This document shows, one piece after another, positions 17,925-25,850 of a DNA stretch of 64,000 bases. The stretch covers positions 1 through 64,000 of the forward strand of contig JANXRG010000094.1 of the NCBI GenBank assembly GCA_025353105.1. Reading direction: 5' to 3'. Numbering within the stretch: position 1 is the first letter of the stretch; each line of letters opens with the position of its first letter. The notes under the pieces are model-generated. The model was not told the origin of the DNA. It did not search any database and was given only the letters and a program-made list of their open reading frames with translations. Both the position numbers and the translations under genes were made by a program. The DNA is from Verrucomicrobiota bacterium. Lineage in GTDB: Bacteria > Verrucomicrobiota > Verrucomicrobiia > Chthoniobacterales > SZAS-18.

Positions 17925-17969
17925 GGTGGTCACGTCCCGGCCGGGCGCGAGATCTTCGCGCGCGGCGCC

Positions 17970-18674
17970 TCACATTTGGTGGCTTTCGGGCTGTATCACG
18001 ATCTCGTTTAACACGAGGTGCGACGGCAGGTCGACGGCCGAAATCACCGCATCGGCCGCGACTTCGACGGGAATCATCCGGTCGCGCTGTACCGTCATCT
18101 GGAGGTTGTCCCAGAATGGCGTGTCGACGCCGCCGAGATGGAGCAGGCAGATGCGCACGCCGCTACGCTGAAATTCCAGCGCCATGGATTTGAGCATGCC
18201 GGTGACGGCGAACTTGCTCGCGGCATAAGCGGCCGCGTTGCGCATCCCGACGCGGCCGAGAATTCCGGGCAGTGTGATGAAAAGACCCTGCTTCTGGGCG
18301 GAAAAGAACCGGCACGCCTCGCGCGCCACCAGAAACGTCGCGCGCGCATTGACGTTCATCACGCGCGAAAATTCCGCATCGGTGGTCTCAAGCGTGGGCT
18401 TAATTAGCCCGACGCCCGCGCAATGAATGACGGCATCGAGTCCGCCGAGCTGGTCCTGCGCCGCTTTGAAGAGTCCCTCGACCACACCGGGCGTGGTGAG
18501 ATCGGCCGCGTGCACGACGCCGGTCCCGCCCGCGGCGATGCACTCGCCACCGACGGGACCAAGTCGCTCCGCCGACCGGCTGTTCAGGAGCAGCATCGCG
18601 CCGCGGGCCGCGAGCTTTTTTGCGACTGCTTTGCCAATGCCCGAGGAGGCGCCGGTGATCAGGAATTTCGTCAT
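17970..18674 (-). CDS. Short-chain dehydrogenase/reductase-like protein, catalytic Ser missing
   Basis: 234 residues with a Rossmann fold. TGASSGIG binds the cofactor, CAGVG is the NNAG-like motif, and YAASK supplies Tyr and Lys. The Ser normally 13 residues before the Tyr is Gly here (LPGILGRVG), so the classical Ser-Tyr-Lys set is incomplete. Arg in NSRSAE after strand 2 hints at NADP preference. The C-terminus lacks a signal or membrane segment. It may be a divergent oxidoreductase or a binding protein. It is co-directional with the DUF58 gene 45 bp downstream. Confidence 0.8.
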   Translation of the reverse strand: MTKFLITGASSGIGKAVAKKLAARGAMLLLNSRSAERLGPVGGECIAAGGTGVVHAADLTTPGVVEGLFKAAQDQLGGLDAVIHCAGVGLIKPTLETTDAEFSRVMNVNARATFLVAREACRFFSAQKQGLFITLPGILGRVGMRNAAAYAASKFAVTGMLKSMALEFQRSGVRICLLHLGGVDTPFWDNLQMTVQRDRMIPVEVAADAVISAVDLPSHLVLNEIVIQPESHQM

Positions 18675-18753
18675 GGGACTCGCGTTGGGGGGCTGCGGTC
18701 GACGATGGATGCGATCGCGCCGCGGAACAAGCGGCGGCGCACGGGGCTCAACG

Positions 18754-19320
18754 TCATTTCGGGCGTGGCGTGGGAGTGGCCGGTGGAACCTCGCGCAGGG
18801 TGCGCTTCATCATCGCGTCCACCTCGTCGGCTTGTGCGACTGAATCGGTGAGCGCACCGACTGAAATCCACCGCCCGCCCGCCGTGCGCACGACGTATTG
18901 CGTGAGGTAGTTGAGGATGCGGGCCGGGTCCGGTGCGGTGTGCCGGGTGTAGCGGAACAGTTTGCCGCGCGTGCCGGAGTCCGCCTGGAACTCGCGTTGC
19001 GTCAGCGTCTCCTTCATCGCGAGCTCGTCACCATCCATCGCCTTGAGGATTTGCCCAATCGCCTCCTTCTCGGCGATGCGGTCGCCGAGTTGCACGACTT
19101 GAATCGTGCCGCCCCTCGTGGTCAGCGCCGGCTGGCAGATCACCTGAACCAGACCCTGGTTGAGTTTGCGCGTGTTGATGCGGATCCAACCGGGGCCGGG
19201 TTCGAGCGAGAAGCCTGAGCCGGCAAAGCGGACCACGTCAGACTCCTGGGTCTCGGCGGGATTCGGCTTGCAGCCAGCGAGCGTCAGCAAAACCGCGAGC
19301 AAGAAGGAAAAGTTGCGCAT
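18754..19320 (-). CDS. Lipoprotein of unknown function
   Basis: 188 residues. The N-terminus MRNFSFLLAVLLTLAGC carries a clear lipobox (LAGC), so Cys17 should be lipidated after cleavage. The mature protein begins with an acidic linker and has mixed alpha/beta character (FAGSGFSLEPGPGWIRI, then ILNYLTQYVVRTAGGRWISVGAL), which is reminiscent of PsbP/DUF1795-like stress proteins, but this is not certain. The ATG at 19320 lies 11 bp after the stop of the P-type ATPase gene, so the two are likely co-transcribed. Confidence 0.7.
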   Translation of the reverse strand: MRNFSFLLAVLLTLAGCKPNPAETQESDVVRFAGSGFSLEPGPGWIRINTRKLNQGLVQVICQPALTTRGGTIQVVQLGDRIAEKEAIGQILKAMDGDELAMKETLTQREFQADSGTRGKLFRYTRHTAPDPARILNYLTQYVVRTAGGRWISVGALTDSVAQADEVDAMMKRTLREVPPATPTPRPK

Positions 19321-19331
19321 GGTCGGCCGGT

Positions 19332-22088
19332 TCACGCCTCCACCGGTCCGGCGGGAGTGGCGGCTTCGACGGAGGCGTCGACCGCGCGCCGCGCGAAGGT
19401 CCGGCGCCAAGCCTCGCACGCGAGCAACATCCCGAGGCCCATCGCCACGGCCATGGACGCGGCGGCGAGATAGAAATGTCGCACGGGATCGATGACGACG
19501 AGCTTCGACATGAAGGACTCCACCGCAAACATCCCCACGAACATCCCCACCAGCATGACCAAAAAATGTCCGAACGCGCGCCAATCGCCGCCGCGCGGCC
19601 ACATGGACAGCGACCCGACCAGCATGCCGAAATTCATCCAGTTCGCTAAGTGAAGCAGCCCCGCGCCCAGCGCCAATCGCGGGCAGGGGCAGAGGCAAAC
19701 GCCGTCGCGAATGATGGGGCCGAAATCCGCGTCCGCCCACCACCCGACCAGCATCGCGAGGTTTCCAAACGCGAACATCTCCGTCAGGCCGCGCCAGCGG
19801 TAGGCTTCGGCAAAGCGGTCGGATGTGCGCACGCCCGCGACCGGCGAAGCCAGCCACCGTGCGAGCAAGTATCCGCCAACGGTGAAGCTGGTCATCAAAA
19901 CGATCCATGCCGTCGCGCGGGCGGTCCCGTGCCAGGCGAGCAGCGCGCCCAGCGCCACGCAGGCCGCGCCCGCGGCGGTTGCGCGCGCATCGCGCAAAAA
20001 GCCGAAGTGCCGGCCGAAATTCTTCCCCATACCCTCGCTAGCCGGCGGTAAAAGATCCGTGAGCACCGCCTTGCGATTCGTGGCCGACAGCGCGCGAGTG
20101 GTCACGGTCACGCTCGACGCGAGCATGAGCAACGCCGCCACGACGGGATGAAGCACGCCAGAGACGGCGAGCGTGATACCGATCAAATTGTAACCGGCGG
20201 CAAAAAGCAGGTTGGTCCGCACGGCGCGCATCGTGGCGCGGCACGTCGCAATCGCATCCGGCACGGCGGCGAGATCACCGCCCATCAATTGCCCAGGGGC
20301 AGCTACGCGGCTCAGGCTTGCGCCGGAGGCCAGGGCGAGGCCGGCATGCGCCCGCGCCAGCGCGGCGGAATCGTTGAGACCATCACCCACGAAAAGGACC
20401 TTCCGGCCCGCGGCTTGCATGCGTCCGACGAGCTCCGCCTTTTCCGTCGGCAACATCGACACGTGAAGATGGTCCGCGGGTAGCGCGGAAAGTGCGAGCG
20501 CGGCGACATGCTCCGCGCGATCGCCCGTCATCACATGCAACTCAATGTGCGCCGCGCGCAATTGTTCGAGCGCCCCCGACGCGGAGTCACGCAGACGCTC
20601 GCGCAGCGCCGCGACGCCCACCACGCGGCCGTCGACCAAAACAAACAGAAGCAGCGCGGCGTTCGCCGCTGCATCGGGCGCGACTTGCGCTTCCAGCTTC
20701 GTGGCGAGCGCCTGATTGGACTCATTCTGGATAAGGCCGCGGTTGCCGATCGCAACCCGATGAGGCCGCCCGTCTTCATTCGCCAGCTCCGCGGCGAGGC
20801 CAATGCCCGGCAGTGTCTCAATGCGCGGGGCGTCGACAACGTCGCTCGGATGCCAGGCGCGGAACGCCCGCGCGACCGGGTGCGCGGTCGCGCCCTCGAT
20901 GCGGGCGATCCACTGCTTCAGGGTTTCGCGTTCGATGCCGCAGGATTCGTCCGTGACGAAATCGACGAGCGCCATGTCGTCATCGCTCAGCGTGCCCGTC
21001 TTGTCGAACACCACCGTGTCAACGCGGGCCAGCCGCTCGATGAGATCGCCCGATGAGGCGAGGATGCCGCGTTGGGCCAGATGGCCGAGGGCTCCCCAGA
21101 GCCCGATCGGCGTTGCCAATCCCAGCGCGCACGGGCACGCCACGAGCAACACGGAGAGCGCGTTGAAGACGCCCGTGATCCAGCCGGAGCCGATCGTCCA
21201 GCCGATCCCCGTGACGATCGCGATGCCCAATACCGCCGGCAGGAACCAAGCGACCATCCGGTCGGCCTCGCGCTGCAACTCAGACGGATGCATCTGCGCG
21301 GCGCGCACCGCGTCGAGGAGGCGATCGAGTTCCCGCGCCGAACCGGGCGAAGTCGCCTCGATGGTCAACGCCTGATCGAGGACATGCCCGCCGGCAAGAA
21401 TCTGGTCGCCCGGGCGTTTGACCACGGGAAAGGGTTCGCCGGTGATGGACGCCTCGCGCACGAAGGCCAGGCCGGTGACCACGCGGCCGTCGATCGGCAC
21501 GCCTTCACCGGGACGGACGAGGACGCGGTCCCCGACCTCGATGGCTCGCACGGCGACGCGGCTTTCCCCGCCGTCGCAGGCGATCTTTATGCATTGATCG
21601 AATTGCTCACGCAGTCCGTCGGCGGCGCGGCGGACGAGGTCACGCCGCTGGTCGCCGATGATGCGACCGAAGTTGTAAATCGCAAGGAGGATGGCGACGA
21701 TTTCGTAATAGATGGCGCCGTGGCCGGTGAGCGAGCAATGCACCGAAGCGCCGAACGCGCCGAGAATACCCAACAGAAACAATTGTTCGACCGCAACGCG
21801 GCCGGCCTTCAATTCCTCCCACGCCCGTCGGCAAAGCGGACCGCCCACCAGGAAAAATACGACGAGGGCAGACAGGGCGAGAATGCCGTGAAGCCAGGGC
21901 CGCGCCTCGGGGCCGGGCGGAGAGATATTGACCGCGAGGCTGAAGGTCATGCTCAGCATCGCCACGATCGCCGCAATGCCGATGCGCAGCCAATCTCCCG
22001 CGAGTCTTGCCGCATCGTTGCTCTCCGAATCCGGCGACGAATCGCGCGGCTCGTTCAAGTCGGGCGGGATGGTGCAGCAGGCGGACAT
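19332..22088 (-). CDS. Copper-type P1B ATPase fused to a C-terminal membrane domain
   Basis: 918 residues from ATG 22088; a longer frame to 22178 adds 30 non-conserved residues. The ATPase part has the A-domain loop SITGEPFPV, the transmembrane CPC at 318-320, DKTGT with Asp362 as phospho-acceptor, the HP locus ATAHPVARA, MTGDRAEH and VGDGLNDSAAL. CPC points to Cu(I) or Ag(I). The usual N-terminal GMTCxxC domain is absent, with only SACC near the start. After the last ATPase helix, about 220 residues add some six hydrophobic segments and a CLCPCP motif at 798-803. That extension is not part of standard CopA, CtpA or FixI. It may bind metal or couple export to another process. Confidence 0.88.
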   Translation of the reverse strand: MSACCTIPPDLNEPRDSSPDSESNDAARLAGDWLRIGIAAIVAMLSMTFSLAVNISPPGPEARPWLHGILALSALVVFFLVGGPLCRRAWEELKAGRVAVEQLFLLGILGAFGASVHCSLTGHGAIYYEIVAILLAIYNFGRIIGDQRRDLVRRAADGLREQFDQCIKIACDGGESRVAVRAIEVGDRVLVRPGEGVPIDGRVVTGLAFVREASITGEPFPVVKRPGDQILAGGHVLDQALTIEATSPGSARELDRLLDAVRAAQMHPSELQREADRMVAWFLPAVLGIAIVTGIGWTIGSGWITGVFNALSVLLVACPCALGLATPIGLWGALGHLAQRGILASSGDLIERLARVDTVVFDKTGTLSDDDMALVDFVTDESCGIERETLKQWIARIEGATAHPVARAFRAWHPSDVVDAPRIETLPGIGLAAELANEDGRPHRVAIGNRGLIQNESNQALATKLEAQVAPDAAANAALLLFVLVDGRVVGVAALRERLRDSASGALEQLRAAHIELHVMTGDRAEHVAALALSALPADHLHVSMLPTEKAELVGRMQAAGRKVLFVGDGLNDSAALARAHAGLALASGASLSRVAAPGQLMGGDLAAVPDAIATCRATMRAVRTNLLFAAGYNLIGITLAVSGVLHPVVAALLMLASSVTVTTRALSATNRKAVLTDLLPPASEGMGKNFGRHFGFLRDARATAAGAACVALGALLAWHGTARATAWIVLMTSFTVGGYLLARWLASPVAGVRTSDRFAEAYRWRGLTEMFAFGNLAMLVGWWADADFGPIIRDGVCLCPCPRLALGAGLLHLANWMNFGMLVGSLSMWPRGGDWRAFGHFLVMLVGMFVGMFAVESFMSKLVVIDPVRHFYLAAASMAVAMGLGMLLACEAWRRTFARRAVDASVEAATPAGPVEA

Positions 22089-22825
22089 GGCGGGGTAGTC
22101 GAAGGTCGAGGGTCGAGAGCCAAAGCCCGCCGGTGGATCAACCCGGCTGATTTTCCCGCCGTTTCGTATCGAGTGCAAGACTTGTCAGTGCCGCGACAGA
22201 CCTGCGAATTTCGCCCTCGTCGTTGATTCGATGGCGCGGACAGGAGCGGGAGGGGTGAAAGTTCAACGCGTCGAGGGCTTCCCCCGTCTGCTCCAAAAAC
22301 GCGTGGAAAGCGAAGGAGCAAAGGGGCGACCTTTCCTGGCGTTAGCCTAGTTGCCGCGGCCCCGCCCCGCAGTCGACTGAGCGTATGAGGAAGTCGAGCG
22401 GACGGCTGGCATGGAGCGGCAAGCGACAAGGGAGCAGCGGAAGCGAGGCACGAGCTTAAGCAGCGCACCGCTGCCAGGAAGAGGACGCGAGCGACCGGCC
22501 CGGGGCGGAACTCAAGGGAGCGGCGCGGCGAGTGCGTAAGCAGCTCGCCGTGACCAGCGACCGCCTTCGCACGGCACAGCGCGAGCGACGGCAGGACGGC
22601 TGCCTCTCTGCAGCCGGCGTGCCGGAGCGGCTCAGGCGGTTACGACCGGGGCTGGCGTTGCGCCGCCTCCCGCGCCAGCGGCCGCAACATCTGCGTGAAA
22701 TAGAGGCCTACTTTTCCCACAGAAGGTCTGTCCCTTGGTACTTTCGACAGGGGGCTGGCGCACGCCGCCTCGCGCGCCAGCGGCTTGACCGCAAAGTATG
22801 ATTAATGATGTCCCCTATTCGACCG
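22089..22825. other. 740-bp region without a convincing gene
   Basis: This stretch lies between the P-type ATPase start and the AT-rich Rhs island. A plus-strand frame at 22532-22801 encodes a Lys/Arg-rich, low-complexity product with no recognisable domain and overlaps the hairpin repeats, so it is not accepted. Composition shifts from high GC to AT-rich near 22800. The region holds the P-type ATPase promoter and two related stem-loops. Confidence 0.5.
22651..22781. repeat. Two related stem-loops
   Basis: GCTGGCG (22651-22657) pairs with CGCCAGC (22673-22679). A second copy, GCTGGCGC (22754-22761), pairs with GCGCCAGC (22774-22781). The loops share GCCGCCTC. The two copies are about 100 bp apart in the same orientation and lie at the edge of the AT-rich island. 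They may be remnants of an integration or recombination site. Confidence 0.5.
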
Positions 22826-23530
22826 CTATTTCCATGATCTCTCAAGCCACTCCCTGAAGCTTCGAACCTGCTCTTCAACCCTACGATACGCAGCTAAACG
22901 TGCGGTAGTGTTCCGACTCGTATTTTCCACTAGTTCAACGATGATCCGATTCAATCGCATATACGCTTCATGTTCGACAAATTGCGGCGGTGCCTCACCG
23001 CGCAACGTGCGACCACCCTTGTCTTTGGCAGCGAAATACAGGAACAAGCCATGAAGTTGAATCACGTTTGGCTCAGCCGCTTCTTTTCCCACCTTGGAAA
23101 GCAGTGTTAACCACAGTTGCCTAATTTCTTCAGCCGTCACGTCAGGCATGCTCTCGTCATTAGTACGTATATTAACGCGCCGAAGAGCACGCGTCGGACT
23201 CTGACGCTTATGTTTTGCGGCTGCAGCTACCCCTGTCATTTCCGGTTCTGCTATTGATACCCGCACACGTGATTCCCCTCGCTTACTTCTATACATCGAG
23301 ATCGCAACATCTTTGTCGTTGCTAATCTCCAAATATCGCACAAACCAATCTGTAGTACCGAATAGCTTATTGTGAATACTTATACTTACCGCTTTTCCTA
23401 GGGGCGGTACGGTATCAATATACTGAGGTGTTACAACGAGGTGCGGCGGGGCATCCTGACCGAGCGTTGTGATTGCAATTACTGCGGTGCCTACTGCAAT
23501 GCATATACTTTTGGTGAGTGGATAGCGCAT
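22826..23530 (-). CDS. Secreted hypothetical protein, candidate immunity partner of the Rhs tail
   Basis: 234 residues. A signal peptide is visible (MRYPLTKSICIAVGTAVIAITT, cleavage near LGQ-DA). The mature part has a beta-rich first half (HLVVTPQYIDTVPPL, AVSISIHN) and a helical C-terminal half, ending in VEEQVRSFREWLERSWK. The family is not recognised. The start is 1 nt after the Rhs stop, so translation of the two is probably coupled. This is the arrangement seen for polymorphic toxin and immunity genes. Base composition is visibly AT-richer than the rest of the window, suggesting horizontal origin. It could instead be unrelated cargo. Confidence 0.6.
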   Translation of the reverse strand: MRYPLTKSICIAVGTAVIAITTLGQDAPPHLVVTPQYIDTVPPLGKAVSISIHNKLFGTTDWFVRYLEISNDKDVAISMYRSKRGESRVRVSIAEPEMTGVAAAAKHKRQSPTRALRRVNIRTNDESMPDVTAEEIRQLWLTLLSKVGKEAAEPNVIQLHGLFLYFAAKDKGGRTLRGEAPPQFVEHEAYMRLNRIIVELVENTSRNTTARLAAYRRVEEQVRSFREWLERSWK

Positions 23531-23531
23531 A

Positions 23532-25151
23532 TTAGGGATAACGCCTGTACTCTCTGCGGGGTTCCAGCCCTTTTTCCTTTTGTGGAATTAGAACCAACAC
23601 TCTTTTCTCTTCCGATAACTTTGGGCCGCTGAATGCCATTGGAGCCTTTGACGACATGACACCTGCGATGTCGCCTTGTTTTCCGGTGGACGGTTCGTCA
23701 TATCGCGAATCACCGTGCACGTGAGAAGTCGCTGCGGGCGTGTTTCCCTTGCCGAGGTCGACCGTCTCGTTTCTCATCTTGCCTCCATCTGCAGTTGGGA
23801 CGATTTTTCCGAAATCCTGCTTAGTGTGATCAAGGTTTCCGGCCGAGTCCCGAAAATATACTATTGTCCGCGATAACCCGTCGCCCCGCGTCTGCTTTTC
23901 AGAATCGCCGTTTGCAAGCTGCGTTAAGGTGATGGTCATCCTAACAGCGAGGTTGAGTGCTTCTTTGTCATAAACCACATCTGTGAGCCCGAGTGGATCT
24001 TGACGGTTAACTGCATCATTGTGGCAGTAGCGATAGAGATTGTAATCTCTGGCTGCGAAATGCTTCGGGTCTGGCTGGAGGAAGCGGCCGAGCTCGGGGT
24101 TGTAGTGGCGGTGGCGGTAGTCGTACACGCCCAAGTCCCAAAGCCATTCTCGGCCGGTAAAGAGGAAGCGGTTGCCATAGGGTGAACCGGGACGCCCGCC
24201 GACCGTCAGTGCGGCGCCGGCCGTGTTGTACGCATAGACGCGCCCAAAGGCATCGTAGTCGTATTGTTCGATAATGTTCTGTCCCGTGCCGGTGAGCATC
24301 ATGCAATGCGTCCTGGCATCGTAGTGATGGTAGGCCACCACGCCACTCGTCACGACCTTGCTCCACACAATTTCATCGACGCGCGCGCCGTGGATGTACT
24401 GGCGGATCGGCTGATCGAAGCGGCTGCCTTCAGTGATGAGATTCCAACCGTCGTAATACAGGTAGGTCGACCCGAGGCTGTCCCAGCGTTTGACACAGCG
24501 ACCGAGGGGGTCGTACCCAAAGTTCAGACTGTTACCGCTGGCGCGGGCGTTGCCATACATCCAGTTGGGCTGGTTGAGCGCGTTGTAATTCGCGCTCATG
24601 TACCCGTCGGTCACGAGGTTCCCGTTGTTATGTCCGGGAGACTGCGGCGCGTAGCTGTCCTCGTGCGTAACCCACCCGGCCCACGGCGGCGTGTCCTTGA
24701 TTTGATTGAGCCCGTTGTCGCGCCCGGTCCACTGCTGCCAGCTGTTCCCATAGCGTGCCACCTGCTTGCGGTTGCCAAGCTGGTCGTATTGGAAATGGTC
24801 TTCGCGCTGATAACCGCTCGGTGCAGTAAGCGGATTCAACGCTTGGTACCCCGCGTCCGTGAGCTGGCCTTCCGCGTCGTACCAGAAATAGTCACCCCGG
24901 CCATTTTCCATCGGGTTGATGGACGCGTCGCTGCCCTTGGCAAAGGCGTAAATCCGGTCGCGGGCGTCGCGCACGTAAGTGCGGGCTGTATAGGTGCGGG
25001 AGCCCGGGGGCACCGTCGGGCCACCCGGGTTTGCGATGGTCTGATACTGTGGATTCGGATCCGTGGCGCCGGTAAGAAAGAGGGCGAAGGTGTTCAGAAC
25101 CTGATGCAGAGAGGGCCGGTGGTTTTGGCCAAAGGCACCTAGTGATACAGT
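23532..25151 (-). pseudogene. Truncated Rhs/YD-repeat gene with a polymorphic tail
   Basis: The frame is open from a stop at 25152-25154 to 23532, with no ATG near its 5' end; a GTG at 25013 is the first plausible start. Full Rhs proteins exceed 1000 residues, so this is the 3' part only. YD repeats are visible (YFWYDAEGQL, HFQYDQLGNR, FGYDPLGRCV, QYDYDAFGRV), then the Rhs core LGVYDYRHRHYNPELGRF, NLYRYCHNDAVN and DPLGL (339-343 counted from 25013). A 150-residue tail follows with SHVH at 430-433, Ser442 and Asp448, resembling the HxH...S...D metal site of JAB/DUF4329 domains. It may be an orphan tip left after recombination, still translatable only if an internal start is used. Confidence 0.7.
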
Positions 25152-25240
25152 TCAAAGGGCGGGGCGACCGCATGGAGCGCCCGCTATTAGCAATACGCGA
25201 AATTTGCTCCAGCCTTACAGCGACACGGACATAATCCGTT

Positions 25241-25277
25241 TCCCATCGTGGAATTACGCGATCATCGCCCGATGGGA
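25241..25277. promoter_or_regulatory. Inverted repeat upstream of the thioredoxin-like gene
   Basis: TCCCATCG (25241-25248) and CGATGGGA (25270-25277) form a perfect 8-bp inverted repeat with a 21-bp spacer. It lies in the 250-bp gap between the Rhs fragment and the thioredoxin-like gene, about 125 bp before that ATG. It could be an operator or an mRNA leader structure. Nothing else was seen in this gap. Confidence 0.35.
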
Positions 25278-25401
25278 ATAATCGGTTTGCTGCCCGGCGG
25301 CCCCAAGTCGCAGGTAAAAGTGCTGAAACGACTACCACGGTCATAAAACCGCAGTATCTTTCAACGCCGCGCCGTAGGCGTGGTCTCATCTCGCACTCCC
25401 C

Positions 25402-25845
25402 ATGAAGAAACTTCTCGCCCTGACCGCCTTGTTGGCCCTCTCCCTCGCGCCCGCGCTCCGGGCCGCCGACGGCAACTGGCAAACCGACCCTGAAAAGGCC
25501 CTCGCCAGCGCGAAGGGAACCAAAAAACTGGTCCTGATGGACTTCACCGGGTCCGACTGGTGCAGCTGGTGCATGAAGCTGGACAAAGAGGTCTTTTCCC
25601 AACCGGAATTTCAACAGTTCGCGAAGGATAACCTGGTGCTCGTCCAGCTTGACTTCCCGCGCGGGAAGTCGCAGAGCGCCGAGGAAAAAAGCCGCAATGA
25701 CGCCCTCGCCAAGAAATTCAAGGTGCAGGGATTTCCAACCGTGGTGGTCCTGAACGCCGACGGCAAACAGGTCGGCGAACTGGGCTACATGAAGGGTGGA
25801 CCGCAGGCCTTCATCGACGCGCTGAAGAAGATTCCGAACTCCTAG
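25402..25845 (+). CDS. Secreted thioredoxin-fold protein
   Basis: 147 residues. A signal peptide (MKKLLALTALLALSLAPALRA) is followed by a thioredoxin fold with DFTGSDWCSWC (Cys54 and Cys57, a CSWC active site) and the cis-proline segment QGFPTVVVLNADG. The pattern matches thioredoxin_7/DUF255-like periplasmic proteins rather than cytosolic TrxA. The role is likely disulphide reduction or exchange in the periplasm. It is monocistronic, convergent with the histidine kinase gene, with 5 bp between stops. Confidence 0.88.
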   Translation: MKKLLALTALLALSLAPALRAADGNWQTDPEKALASAKGTKKLVLMDFTGSDWCSWCMKLDKEVFSQPEFQQFAKDNLVLVQLDFPRGKSQSAEEKSRNDALAKKFKVQGFPTVVVLNADGKQVGELGYMKGGPQAFIDALKKIPNS

Positions 25846-25850
25846 CGCCG

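Noticed and set aside
22532-22801. Plus-strand 89-residue reading frame
   Set aside because: Arg-rich low-complexity product that overlaps two hairpins, with no domain or ribosome-binding site.
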